Shown: positions 20,114 through 29,631 of the stretch, piece after piece
How positions within the stretch are numbered: position 1 is the stretch's first letter
Layout: every line of letters starts with the position of its first letter
NCBI GenBank assembly: GCA_009767595.1
Contig: VSDK01001399.1
Location: 94,212 to 158,211 of the forward strand
Reading direction: 5' to 3'
Length of the DNA stretch: 64,000 nucleotides
Source of the DNA: Symbiodinium kawagutii
Taxonomy: Eukaryota; Sar; Dinophyceae; Suessiales; Symbiodiniaceae
Translations under genes and position numbers: made by a program
Notes under the pieces: generated by a model
Told to the model about the DNA's origin: nothing
Seen by the model: the letters and a program-made list of their open reading frames with translations, nothing else
Databases searched by the model: none

Positions 20114-20234
20114 AATATGGCTATGAGTCAATATTAACCAACCAATAATGGTGGTTATTACCCAGCCAACTACAGGGAAAACAATGGTTAATGATAGGGG
20201 AACCAGGGGTACGGGGTTTTGACCCATGGCCATA
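20114..20234 (+). mobile_element. Family A element
   Basis: ATATGGCTATGAGTCAATATT to TTTTGACCCATGGCCATAT. Both sides carry ATATG, consistent with insertion at a CATATG-like target. Confidence 0.85.
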
Positions 20235-20990
20235 TGAGAAGGCACGGAAATTAGCGAAGTAACTACACATTGCATTTGCCTTACTGATCATTAGTACTTT
20301 GGCAGCACTCTTTTTTGGTCTATGTGGAGTCCATTAAATTTGCTTAGATCACTCATGTGCCTGTGAAGTGCTGTCCATCCAACTCTTCATTGAAAACATC
20401 CGCGGAACACAGAGTGAAGTCAGCATATCCAACCCGTGGTTACAGTGTGAGGGCCCGGGCATGCGATTCGTCCCTAGTCAGAAGTGATTCTATCAAAATA
20501 GGGTCATTTACTACTATAGTTACAGGCATGGTTTGTGTAAATCAAAGGTCAGGCTTTGATTTGAGAACCTGAGTCATCTGCAGATGAGTATACGCTTTGT
20601 CTCTGTAGGTTTCTCCAGGTGATGGAGATGCATATGTGTGGATTTTTCTACAATTTCGATCTGCAAATGACGTATACATTACATGATTATACATCTTTGC
20701 AGTTGACACCAAGCTCTGCGCATGAAATCCTTATGTGAACAGCCAACTGTGGTGAAGATAGACCAATCCTGGCAGTGTTTTTTGTGCACACCTATGATAA
20801 CTTTCATGGATGTGTACATTTTGCATCTACATGTAACATAGGTATACATAGGTTTTAGATATGCCTATAATTGTGCTGGGAAACGTGTCCTGAAACTCAA
20901 TGTGCTTCATCATTGTCAGTGGGACACTTGTAAATACATGTACAGTTGTTTGCACTCGCATGTGCATACATGCTTTTACATTTACGCAGG
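20235..20990. other. Stretch with weak coding signal
   Basis: A 71-codon frame at 20357-20572 (HRVKSAYPTRGYSVRARACD) is the only candidate. The rest is AT-rich with TACATGTA-type motifs. Confidence 0.35.
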
Positions 20991-21117
20991 CTGGTATAGA
21001 GGCTTCTTCTATCGGTTCGACGATTCCCTTCCAGCAGACTCACACGAACAAGAAGCAATGTGGCTCAGCATCAATTGCAGGATTATCAAAATCAACAAAG
21101 TAGTGAGTGGCCATTAA
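20991..21117 (+). CDS. Candidate exon after an acceptor
   Basis: CATTTACGCAG precedes it. One frame gives WYRGFFYRFDDSLPADSHEQ and EAMWLSINC, the other IEASSIGSTIPFQQTHTNKK. Acceptor is good; frame unresolved. Confidence 0.4.
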
Positions 21118-21363
21118 AAAAGAAAGTCCCCAATTTGTCACAACTACTATCCCGGAGACCAATCTAGCAGCCGTCATAGCTGGCTCCCTACAGCCATTGA
21201 CTGGCCATCATTGAGATAATCATAAATCATGGTTGTTGAGCTGCATTCACCATCAGGAAACCATAATGAAACCATGACCAACAATCAACCAGCAATTAAT
21301 CACCATTGAACCACCTATTAACTGTGACTTGTCCATCAACCAACCCTTCACCATCAGCCTCAG

Positions 21364-21522
21364 GACTTAATCGCATACATCTTCCTCTTCTACTTGGTTC
21401 GTCACTTGAATCAGCCGCCCGTCAACGGCCTCTTCTCTCTGGACCGGGGCAACCTTTCAGAGCCGCGGGCAGCCAGAGGGAGTCACAAGATGTCACAACT
21501 ACGTGTGATTCGAATGGTGTGA
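21364..21522 (+). CDS. Candidate exon with a hydrophobic start
   Basis: After ATCAGCCTCAG the frame reads DLIAYIFLFYLVRHLNQPPV then NGLFSLDRGNLSEPRAARGS, with GC-ending codons in the second part, to a TGA. The first ten residues may be the end of a membrane helix. Other frames are open but less coherent. Confidence 0.5.
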   Translation, partial: DLIAYIFLFYLVRHLNQPPVNGLFSLDRGNLSEPRAARGSHKMSQLRVIRMV

Positions 21523-21658
21523 AACATCTCAAAACACAGAGATTACCTTCGAACACATCTTTCCACCTCCCCCCTTTCTTCTAGCTTTGAGTTCTGTGTG
21601 GTGTGTTTGCTCGACTTGCTATCTCGTTCATAGCAATTTTTCGACCTTGTACTTTCAG

Positions 21659-21805
21659 CTACTGAATGGCGATTTGGGCATGAAATTGCTGGGTCTAGGT
21701 GACAGTCACCTACATTCAAAGGCAACTCCATGGAATCTTCCGCTCAACTCTTTCATAGGCATGCGGTATGGCCCTTCCCTTTCTGATGAATTGCCAGTTC
21801 AGTGA
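21659..21805 (+). CDS. Candidate exon, unknown protein
   Basis: After TTGTACTTTCAG the frame gives LLNGDLGMKLLGLGDSHLHS and NSFIGMRYGPSLSDELPVQ and stops at TGA. Confidence 0.45.
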   Translation, partial: LLNGDLGMKLLGLGDSHLHSKATPWNLPLNSFIGMRYGPSLSDELPVQ

Positions 21806-21910
21806 TGTTCAGTGATGCACACACCGTTAGAAGTCCCAGCCGGATTCGACATTTCGACTTTCGACATCAGACTTCCCGTTTTCATTACCCAAAGCAGGCG
21901 CTGAAAGAAG

Positions 21911-22318
21911 GTGAGATGGGTGGTTGGGACATCACAGCTGCAGTATTTCACTGCTGATTCAGAACAACACCTGTTGCCTACGCTGTTTGAGTTTGTCAAA
22001 GTGTTTACTGAGCTCGATGAGTTGACCAACAATGAAACTTTGGACCTCACATCGCGCAGAGATCTCGACCAAGCAATCAAACAACCACTTGCAACCCGTC
22101 ACTTGGAGTGCCACTGCAACCAACAGACTCCGACAGATCAGCCAATGGATCCAAGTCCATCGAACAAAGACTCAAAACATTGGACACCGACCTGCTCTGT
22201 CATCGGCCGTTCAACGTCACTGAAATTATCCTGCCTAACACCCATGGAACCAATGTTTCTTCGCGGGAAGTCTTGGTTCTCGTGTTCATGTTTAAAAACT
22301 TTCAACTGAGGGTAGGGT
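21911..22318 (+). CDS. Candidate exon region with a frame change
   Basis: The first half is best in one frame (LLPTLFEFVKVFTELDELTN, SRRDLDQAIKQPLATRH). The second half is best in another (KSIEQRLKTLDTDLLCHRPF, NVTEIILPNTHGTNVSSREV). A splice event, an indel or a degraded copy between about 22090 and 22150 would explain this. Function unknown. Confidence 0.45.
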
Positions 22319-22586
22319 GATTTATGATGTGTGTGACAGTTATTTGGAGACTTTTGGAGATCTGAAGGTTGAAGCCTTTTGTATCCCTTGCCTTGTCCTT
22401 GGCTGCCGCAAATTGTGCGCGCAGGATGTGGGTTTCACATGCTACGCATTCTTCTGCTGGGGGTCTACCATCAGCTCATTGGGCGTGCACTTGCCGGCCC
22501 TTGAAGAGCAAGATGTGAAGTCGGAGCCAAAGGAACCATTGGCCTTGAGAGTTTTCGGAAGAAATGGCACCTTGATTGCTCAACTG
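22317..22586 (+). CDS. Candidate exon ending at an E element
   Basis: The frame includes VHLPALEEQDVKSEPKEPLA and LRVFGRNGTLIAQL and reaches the E element at CTG|GATGGC in phase 0. This would be a non-canonical GA donor, which dinoflagellates are known to use. Confidence 0.5.
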
Positions 22587-22705
22587 GATGGCTTATACCC
22601 ACGAATTCTTAGGTTTTTGTCTTGTGTTTTTGGGATATGATTGATTTACCATAGAACCACTAAAAATGCATATTTTTAGCAAGGGATCGACCATAAGCCA
22701 CCAAG
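22587..22705 (+). mobile_element. Family E element
   Basis: GATGGCTTATACCC, TTTTTGGGATATGATTGATT, ATTTTTAGCAAGGGATCG and CATAAGCCACCAAG. Flanked on the left by coding frame; with the internal AGCAAG acceptor the frame continues for 22 codons. Confidence 0.8.
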
Positions 22706-23067
22706 TCAATTTTCAGATTCCATTAGTTGGATCGTGCCAGAAGCAGCTTTAACAGGGTTAGCCTCAAAATTTTGACCTCCACACAGTTCCAGTGTGTGTG
22801 TCCTGTGGTCACCACATGTTCATAATCCTGGATTTTATGCTACTGGAGATGATCATGGGATGTGGATAAGCAGGTACTTGTAAAGACCCCAACGGAATCC
22901 AACAGCTACTTGTTCTAGAATTCTACGGTGAATATACCAGCATGTTAGTCACACCAGATTTTGTTTTAACATTTGCAACCATCATCTCTTCTGAAGGGCA
23001 GCTGCACTCTCTACATTCCCTGGGCACCATCCACTGAGGTATTGCAGTCCTGATGCTCTTCATTCAG

Positions 23068-23145
23068 GTTGCATTTGTGGTATGCTTTGTGCTTGGCATG
23101 CTTTGGCCACTTGTCTACATGTCAGGGTCACCCACGTGGCGATGA
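23068..23145 (+). CDS. Short exon encoding a transmembrane helix
   Basis: TGCTCTTCATTCAG is a good acceptor. The frame gives VAFVVCFVLGMLWPLVYMSG, a clear membrane helix. An overlapping 98-codon frame (23069-23365; DETPTVPDKFSGQGTCEAKP) competes. Confidence 0.45.
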   Translation, partial: VAFVVCFVLGMLWPLVYMSGSPTWR

Positions 23146-23455
23146 GACACCTACTGTACCGGACAAATTCAGTGGTCAAGGAACGTGCGAGGCAAAGCCG
23201 TGTTTAATTCAGAATCCTTTCCACTTACAAACAACTCCAACCACTAGTTTCATATTACCGCAGTTCGTTGTTGCATGCCTGCCAGTTCATCGTCCGATGT
23301 CCGTCTTGCTTGTCGTCATAAGCTCTTTTTTCAATGATTGCCTTCGTTCTGTTTTTCGTTGTTGATCGTTGCAAAGCATGTTTGGTTACGTTTTGTTGTA
23401 GCTCCTGTTGGTGATTTTGTTGTTCCCATTTTCAGATAGTTGTTGATGTTTACAT

Positions 23456-23563
23456 GGTTGTTTCTCAAAATGTGGGTGCCCCCAAAATGGCTGCTTTATT
23501 ACGATTTGTGGTTCATAAACTGGATGATTTGAGGGTACCCCCATTTTGAGAAAAGGCCATATA
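23456..23563 (+). mobile_element. Family B element
   Basis: GGTTGTTTCTCAAAATGTGG to CCCATTTTGAGAAAAGGCC, with central TTTATTACG and GGATGATTTGAGGGTACC. Confidence 0.85.
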
Positions 23564-23569
23564 ATGACA

Positions 23570-23896
23570 ACCCATCATGAACCATTCCTTTCCCTATAGT
23601 TTTGTTGGTTAGTATTCTCCACCATGATTCTTGGTTAATATTGACCCATGGCCACATGGATACATCATCATGTCAGCATGTTACCAGATCATTTAAACCG
23701 CAGGTCCCAAGCTGAAGCAGCGGATTTTTTGGGAGGTCCATGAAAGGGTGACTGTTAGAGGTTGTGAAACAACATGTGGCTACGGGTCAATATGAACCAA
23801 CAATAATGGGGGATATTATCCAACAAGAATAGTGGGAAAACAATGGTTCATGATGGGGGAACTAAGGGTACAGGGTGAACTGACCGATAGCCATGT
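23570..23896. mobile_element. Two family A elements (one partial, inverted)
   Basis: Partial inverted copy 23570-23656 ending TTAATATTGACCCATGGCCAC; full copy 23776-23896 from GTGGCTACGGGTCAATATG to GAACTGACCGATAGCCAT. Confidence 0.75.
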
Positions 23897-24147
23897 GTGT
23901 AGCCATAAGTACAGGTACCCTTAAAACAGTCAAACATGAGCACTTTTGATAGGAAATTACGCATTTGTTTGGGGTAGACGTCGAGGGAGAGGAGTACAGC
24001 TGATAAATGTTGATGTTGTTGAAAGACAATCATATACCGTCCAGTCGAGCTCACGATGTTGTTCATTGGCTGTGAGCCACACCCATGATCCGTGACCAGT
24101 AGCAGAGCGCTCACAGAAACAGCTAACCTAACCAGGCCAACTAACCT

Positions 24148-24453
24148 AACCATGGCAGCCAGCAACCCATCCAGGCCCCACCAGGCCCCAGTAACCGACC
24201 AAGCCAACTCGTTGTGAGGGCCTGCCTGGGGATCCGTTTGGACGCGAGCATCTTGAAGAACAACGGCCTTCCACAGTGGCAGATCGGTGGGGAGAACCGG
24301 GGACGACATGGTGGGACCGGACCACGTCGTGGGTGGCGAATCTCACGTTGGGTGATCCGTGTCACGTCGACTTCTCTCAGTGACACGGGCATGTACATAC
24401 CGATTATACACTTACCTCTATGGGCAAAACAGAACACACGCACACATGCATAG
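24148..24453 (+). CDS. Candidate exon, unknown protein
   Basis: GC-rich 101-codon frame: QPIQAPPGPSNRPSQLVVRA, IRLDASILKNNGLPQWQIGG, then a Gly/Arg-rich stretch. The 3' end after about 24400 is AT-rich and probably intron. An antisense 153-codon frame overlaps; codon ending bases favour plus. Confidence 0.45.
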   Translation, partial: NHGSQQPIQAPPGPSNRPSQLVVRACLGIRLDASILKNNGLPQWQIGGENRGRHGGTGPRRGWRISRWVIRVTSTSLSDTGMYIPIIHLPLWAKQNTRTHA

Positions 24454-24678
24454 ATATAATGCTTGCAGCAGCATGCTTGTAGCTCTTGCTGGACACAGCA
24501 GCCTTTAGATTTCTGTCTTCTCAGAGTCTTCTTGTTGTTTCATGCAAAAGTGAACGCTTTGCACTACCTCCTGATGATTCGCAGAAGAATCTATCCTCTT
24601 CCAAGTCATGCTGGATTTGTCCCTCTATGTTGATGGGGGTATGGTGCCCGTATAGGACACATGTAATGATTATAACAG

Positions 24679-24871
24679 GGGCGGATCACACAGACACCAT
24701 GGGGGCGATGGACCTCCAGATGATCCCAGACACGCTCCAGCGTTGGGTGCAGATGCGATGATCAGTCTTGGTGTGGTTGAAAACGCCAAAGCAGACGTGA
24801 CGATCTTTGAGTGTATCGACTCTCGGCCACCAGCAACAGCGGCTCCGGCCCATGGAATCAGCACTGGTTGA
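24679..24871 (+). CDS. Candidate terminal exon, unknown protein
   Basis: Acceptor GATTATAACAG, then 64 codons: DPRHAPALGADAMISLGVVE, NAKADVTIFECIDSRPPATA, ending TGA. Codon third positions are GC-rich and composition is strongly protein-like. An overlapping shorter frame ends at 24761. Confidence 0.5.
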
Positions 24872-26006
24872 CACCCGGATTTCAAGGTTTGATAAACCAC
24901 ATGGCATGTTGGGTGATTTCATATCCTACAACTGCAAGGTAGCTGGTTGTAAACCAACTTTTGGCTGATTAAACGCCCTTCATAAACCACCCAACTTGGG
25001 ATTACCGAAACCATTCATCTCTGAAGTATTGCTTCAGCTTGTATGCTCTTGGGCTGCTGATGCTGTGCAGTATTCCCCAATATGTTTTTCCCTTGGCGCC
25101 CATAAGGGTTCACAGTAGGTAATTACTTTTTTAGAATGATTCATGTCATGTTGATCTATCATGGTCCATAGTCAACATGGCCAATGCTTCTCTTTGCGAG
25201 TAATGAACTGTATCCTCTTGCCTTCTCAACATCACAAACTTGCGGTTTCTAGCAAAGTGCTCTGGATTTCTGAAAGATGATTTCACTGCTTGGATATGAG
25301 TCAAAGAATCAAGCATGGTACGTCATTTGTCTTCCGACCAAGTGAGATGGCATATGACAGCATTCATATTTGGGACAGCACTGTTTTGAGACGTATCGGT
25401 CCAGTCGTTTCCAGTGCCATTCTTGCCCTTTTTCTTAGGGCTTTTGAGACTGAATGAAGCCAGGGAAGGATGAAAATCAACAGCAGACCGTGTTTGTCCT
25501 TTTTTTTGCTGGCAAAGAACACTATTTGCACCATATTTCTTGGGACCCCTGTGAATTTGCTATGGAAAATTCTTTGGAAGACCAATACCTTCGGTCTCTC
25601 CTGTGCTGTTGGAAATGTGACCGGTCTGTTTTGTGATTGATATGAAGCATGGCAGGAAACAAGTACGAAGATAACAGCGGGACATGAAAGTGGCCATGGT
25701 CACACATAGCAGCAGTGATGACATTAAATATAATTCATGCAGTACCAACCTCGATGACAGCAAGATCGCTAGGGCACATACAATATGGGTCCTTCATCTT
25801 AGTATATACATCTATGTACTGTATGTACATAGCGAGGGAGGTAGAGGTTTGAATGGTCACAGACGCATTTAGATTGTATACATTCATATAAGAATTATTA
25901 CATTGTAATAGGCTAATAGGTAAATTAATGCATAATTAGATAGATGAATAGGCAGCAGATTCAATACAGTCAAATGAACACATACCCACACACACATATA
26001 CATATA
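24872..26006. other. Stretch without a confident gene
   Basis: Short frames at 25364-25710 exist on both strands without splice context. 25860-26000 is AT-rich. No element of families A-E was found. Confidence 0.4.
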
Positions 26007-26101
26007 TGGTGGTTTCTCAAAATAGGGGTACCCAAGAGATGGTTGGTTCACTACTATCAATGCTTAAGATAGGATGATTGGGGGTACAGCTATGACTTGA
26101 G
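26007..26101 (+). mobile_element. Family B element supplying an acceptor
   Basis: ATGGTGGTTTCTCAAAATAGG to GGGGTACAGCTATGACTTGAG, followed by an open frame. Confidence 0.85.
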
Positions 26102-26313
26102 ACACCACCCTGACCGAATCCTTGCTGGCAGAACCTGCTGGTGAAAATGCAAGCCGAGTTTTTCGAGCCTCGGCTTTGATAGCAGGATTCTGGACAAATC
26201 TCCACGCCTGTCTGGTGTCAGGGATCCCACCAGCCAGTCGTGGTGCCAGCTGTCCACCTAAGGATGCCACACTTGAAGGGAAGAGACCAGCGATTCATAG
26301 TAAAACCATGTAA
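26102..26313 (+). CDS. Candidate exon at a B acceptor
   Basis: 70 codons from the TTGAG of the B element to TAA: LTESLLAEPAGENASRVFRA, SALIAGFWTNLHACLVSGIP, KDATLEGKRPAIHSKTM. Good composition and codon use. An antisense frame is weaker. Confidence 0.5.
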
Positions 26314-26453
26314 AGCCGGTTGTGGTTTGTGAATTCATCTGAGTTTCCACGGGTTGTAGTCACTGATAGCCAACCTCTGGATCTCAAGTTTCAGAGTTAG
26401 TGAAATCTCTCTGTTGTCTTTACTTGCTCTTTGTTTGAGGATACTATTTGGAT

Positions 26454-26570
26454 GTTTCTCAAAATAGGGACGGGTACCCCTAGTTATCATCCAGCTTATC
26501 ACCAATTTGTGGTAATAAACCCTCCACAAGTTGGGGGTACCCCAAACTGGCTTGAGAAACCACCATCTTG
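26454..26570 (+). mobile_element. Family B element
   Basis: TGTTTCTCAAAATAGGG to AACTGGCTTGAGAAACCACC. Confidence 0.85.
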
Positions 26571-26909
26571 ATTAATCGATCAACCACATAGGAACCGACT
26601 ATCTCCATTAATCGATCAGTTGGTATATCCCCTACTATTGCTGATTATTATAGCCCATGATTAACCATGAAACATTAACCATTGAACCACAATGGTGGTT
26701 AACTCAATCAATCATCCACCGTGGTTAATAAACATGGTGAATGAAAAGTATTACTATTGGTCAACTCAATCAACCAAATAGAAAGAAATGATCTCCAAAG
26801 ACCAACAACTTCACCCGGATACCAAGCAGTGCTCCGGGGTGGTTGACCAGTACAGGTCCGGGGGTGCCATTCAACTGTTGGTTTTAATCATCATATGTTA
26901 GGGTTGTCA

Positions 26910-27008
26910 TTAGATGGTGGTTTCTCAAAGTGGGGGTATCTCCAAATCATTTGGTCATTAACCATCTACAGTAGTAAACCATCCCTGTTTGGGGTTCCCA
27001 AGTTTGCG
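26910..27008 (+). mobile_element. Family B element with a mutated right end
   Basis: GGTGGTTTCTCAAAGTGGGGG at the left; right end GTTCCCAAGTTTGCG in place of TTTTGAG. Confidence 0.75.
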
Positions 27009-27131
27009 AAAGCAGCATATTCTTGTGATCCCAGACCTTCGAGTCCGAACCTATCAGTGACATTCACTCTGGGTCTTTTTTTCGCTTCAGATCTTCGCAG
27101 TGACCGGGGTCGCGGTCTCGCGACCGATCAG
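27009..27131 (+). CDS. Candidate exon, part 1 of a direct-repeat intron pair
   Basis: The frame gives CDPRPSSPNLSVTFTLGLFF and ASDLRSDRGRGLATDQ. A T-rich acceptor (TTTTTTTCGCTTCAG) at about 27092 may mark the true start. It ends at CAG|GATGCA. Confidence 0.5.
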
Positions 27132-27241
27132 GATGCAAATGCCATCATATATGCTCAACCAGCACGTTTTCCCAGTCTGAACTTCTTGGTGAACTTATCC
27201 CCCAGCTTCTTGGTTGCTTAACTGCTATCGGCTATCCTCAG
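27132..27241 (+). other. 110-nt intron bounded by an 18-bp direct repeat
   Basis: TCAGGATGCAAATGCCATC occurs at 27128 and again at 27238. Splicing from one copy to the other removes a GATGCA...CCTCAG intron in phase 0. GA-AG introns with repeated ends are a recognised dinoflagellate feature; use here is inferred. Confidence 0.6.
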
Positions 27242-27406
27242 GATGCAAATGCCATCTTGTCCATCATCATGTTGGTGGTCTTCGTTCTTGGACTCACTTT
27301 GCTGGACGGGAGAGCCAGGTCATGCGGCACCCAAAGGATGATCATAGCTGGGGTGGCAGCGGATATACCAGGCAGTCTGAAGACTTTGAACATTAGCAAT
27401 GGATAA
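27242..27406 (+). CDS. Candidate terminal exon with a membrane helix
   Basis: DANAILSIIMLVVFVLGLTL, then LLDGRARSCGTQRMIIAGVA and DIPGSLKTLNISNG to TAA. The helix is about 17 residues. GC-ending codons. Probably one gene with the exon at 27009. Confidence 0.6.
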   Translation, partial: DANAILSIIMLVVFVLGLTLLDGRARSCGTQRMIIAGVAADIPGSLKTLNISNG

Positions 27407-27690
27407 GTCTGGCAGATTGGATATATCTGTGTACATAATACTATCAGATTATATATGTATATGTTTATATTAATTTGATATATGCACCGCTGACAGCAGG
27501 GATTAGAATAATTCTACCCCAACATATACCCTACTCAAGATATATATTTATGTTTTTGATATATAGTTACGGCCCCCAATAATCATACCCCCACATTGAC
27601 CTACTGAGAGCTCTATCAATATATACACCCCTAAATCTTTATAATTAAAGAATACATTTGTGGTGTGCATATATATATATATACATACCC
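27407..27690. other. AT-rich intergenic or intronic stretch
   Basis: TATATGTATATG-type sequence and an (AT)n run near 27670. Nothing coding. Confidence 0.6.
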
Positions 27691-27797
27691 TCTGATGATC
27701 AAACATAGCAATGGAAAATCGGCTAATTATTTATGGTTTCCCAGGGTTTCTCTACAAAATATGGTGATTTTCCATTGCTATGTTAAATCACCGGAGT
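27690..27797. mobile_element. Family D element, compact form
   Basis: CATAGCAATGGAAAATC at 27704 is exactly inverted as GATTTTCCATTGCTATG ending 27782. Outer ends TCTGATGATCAAA and TTAAATCACCGGAGTG extend the inverted repeat imperfectly. Confidence 0.85.
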
Positions 27798-27930
27798 GTA
27801 ATTAATATTTATTCATGTATATATATGTATAATTTTTATTGTTTACATTGATAAAAACATATATACATATCCCTAAATCTCTGTACAACTCAGTTGTAGC
27901 TTCATCAATCAATCGCAATTTGTGTGCCAG

Positions 27931-28020
27931 GACATGCTTGTCTTGGCAGTTGCAGCTCTTCAACTCCTGAGGCCCAAGGAGGAGACTGCCCAGGGCCACA
28001 AGATGTTACTGGTAGAAATG
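27931..28020 (+). CDS. Exon upstream of a B intron
   Basis: After TGTGTGCCAG the frame reads DMLVLAVAALQLLRPKEETA then QGHKMLLVEM, 30 codons with strong GC-ending bias, and stops exactly at ATG|GTAGTTTGTC, the left end of a B element (phase 0). The hydrophobic start could be a membrane helix. Confidence 0.65.
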
Positions 28021-28115
28021 GTAGTTTGTCAAGCCATGGGAGACCCCCAAAATGGTTGGTTTACTACTATAAACGGTTATTATTGGATGATTTAGGGGTA
28101 CCCCTGTGGCTTGAG
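28021..28115 (+). mobile_element. Family B element as a 95-nt intron
   Basis: GTAGTTTGTCAAGCC to GTGGCTTGAG. It has GT and AG exactly at the ends, and both flanks are open in the same phase. This is the clearest introner in the window. Confidence 0.75.
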
Positions 28116-28172
28116 AAACCACCAAACAGGAAATCTGATCAAAGAATTGCAAGAGCCACTTGGTGGCTCTGA
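28116..28172 (+). CDS. Exon downstream of the B intron
   Basis: AAA CCA CCA AAC opens phase 0: KPPNRKSDQRIARATWWL, then TGA. KPP comes from the B terminal repeat. The true 3' end may be a donor before the TGA. Confidence 0.5.
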   Translation, partial: KPPNRKSDQRIARATWWL

Positions 28173-28266
28173 ACATATCTTCCAGATCATGAAAGCTTGA
28201 TCGATGGGATAGCAGGGTAGCAGGAGAGCGGCATATTTTCACAACTCTTGTGACTCTTTTTGCCAG

Positions 28267-28451
28267 AGGACCAGAGCTGCGCCTTGATCAATTTAACGAA
28301 GCACTTGAAGAAACTCGCCATGCTCGATGTGCTGATTCTTGGTATCCTTGTCATGGTGATCAGTGGCTCAGTGTATCGTGATGAAGGCTTTCCGGAGGGC
28401 GAAGGGCCAAAAACACTGGAAGTAGATGAGACAAGATTGGGGATATATAGG
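28267..28451 (+). CDS. PqiA-like membrane exon
   Basis: After CTTTTTGCCAG the frame runs 61 codons to AGG|GTACTT: QSCALINLTKHLKKLAMLDV then LILGILVMVISGSVYRDEGF and GEGPKTLEVDETRL. A basic segment, then A-M-L-D-V and a membrane helix resembles the (W)SMLDV motif that starts a helix in paraquat-inducible protein A domains. Family assignment is from memory and needs a profile search. Codon use is strongly coding. Confidence 0.6.
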
Positions 28452-28503
28452 GTACTTGGATGATCAACTCATCTAGAAAGCGCTTATTCATGCTTGCGAA
28501 CTA

Positions 28504-28764
28504 TCAGCTATCAATGAATGGCAATTGAAAGAATTCAGACTGTTGTATGGGCGTTGCGGTTAACATGACGGGAACGTTTTCATGTTTTTGCGACTCTGGT
28601 GCAATCAAAGTCAGAAAATTGGTCGAGCCGTCGACATTCACAACATCACCGAAGTGAATGGCAGAACGTTGAGGAACTCTGAAGCCTACAGAAAGAGTGT
28701 GTAAAGTGTAGATCAATATCTCGTTCAAGGCATTGATCGACTTTTGACTGTTCGAGTCCTCCAT
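28504..28764 (-). CDS. Antisense 86-codon frame, or plus exon at 28564-28704
   Basis: The minus frame is protein-like (LSVGFRVPQRSAIHFGDVVN, FLTLIAPESQKHENVPVMLT). The plus strand offers GRAVDIHNITEVNGRTLRNS in the same place, which would continue the neighbouring plus exons. Strand unresolved. Confidence 0.35.
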   Translation of the reverse strand: MEDSNSQKSINALNEILIYTLHTLSVGFRVPQRSAIHFGDVVNVDGSTNFLTLIAPESQKHENVPVMLTATPIQQSEFFQLPFIDS

Positions 28765-29002
28765 TCATGAATGATTTGCTGCTTGCTTCACAGCTTGGAA
28801 GGCTTGAGTGTCGTTGACAGACATCCAATGTTGATGTGTCATGACTCCTGACTGTCCAGGATTGTTGGTTAAATGGTCGATCAATGATTGAAAGATGGTT
28901 GCTCATGTACAATAGTCCTTTGTCAGAACGCTTTCATCCTTGAAGATGCTGAACCTCCACCAGGGCAGCCTTTGTTCCTAATGACAGCCCTACCCCAGGA
29001 AA

Positions 29003-29101
29003 ATGAACATCAACTCTGAGGCTTCTATCAGAGAGGTCACCCCGTTGTGCCATAGTTCATCTGTGGTCCCTGTTGGCTTGCCACCCTCCGAATGTGGTGG
29101 T
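29003..29101 (+). CDS. Candidate exon upstream of a B intron
   Basis: MNINSEASIREVTPLCHSSS then VVPVGLPPSECGG, ending GGTGGT|GTTTCA in phase 0. Confidence 0.5.
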
Positions 29102-29185
29102 GTTTCAATCCATAGGGGTACCCCAAAATCATCCATTACTAGTCATTTGATGCTAATAAATCAACCACGGATTCCCTATTTTAAG
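29102..29185 (+). mobile_element. Family B element as an 84-nt intron
   Basis: GTTTCAATCCATAGGGGTACC to CCCTATTTTAAG. The right end is TTAAG rather than TTGAG and still gives AG. Removal keeps phase 0. Confidence 0.65.
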
Positions 29186-29218
29186 AAGCCCCCATGTAAT
29201 GGCCCACGCTATGATTGA
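29186..29218 (+). CDS. Short exon after the B intron
   Basis: AAG CCC CCA TGT: KPPCNGPRYD then TGA. Same KPP start as other B-flanking frames. Confidence 0.35.
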   Translation, partial: KPPCNGPRYD

Positions 29219-29245
29219 TGGTAATACAAACTTTGGTCTTTATCC

Positions 29246-29335
29246 AGTACTAGTCATTCAATGGTAATAACCCATAATAAATCAACCATAACTTGGGGAT
29301 TCCTCCCTATTTTTAAGAACCTCCCATATAGTAGT
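29246..29335 (+). mobile_element. Family B element, partial
   Basis: Central AGTCATTCAATGGTAATAA and right end CTATTTTTAAGAACCTCCCAT; left terminus missing. Confidence 0.6.
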
Positions 29336-29395
29336 TGTTAACCATTATTGTTACTGATTCTCCCCTATTAATCCCTATGTTTCACCATGAACTAG

Positions 29396-29503
29396 TTGCT
29401 GGTTTTGAACATTTTTCATTTTCCCTAGTAACCATTAACAAATGGTTTGTTGACTAATATGTTGTAAAGGAGTTCAAACCAGTTCAAACCACCAACCAGT
29501 TAA
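29396..29503 (+). mobile_element. Family C element
   Basis: TTGCTGGTTTTGAACATTTTT to TTCAAACCACCAACCAG, with CCCTAGTAACCATTAACAAAT inside. The last part of the right end is duplicated (AGTTCAAACC twice). Confidence 0.75.
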
Positions 29504-29631
29504 CCATCATTAACCGTTAATCATGATTCTCCCCTATGGTTGTTGGTGATTCTCCCCTATTAATCCCGATGTTTAACCATTAATTAACCACCATTAACCA
29601 CCCCAACCTGCAACTAAATGTCGCGACAGCA

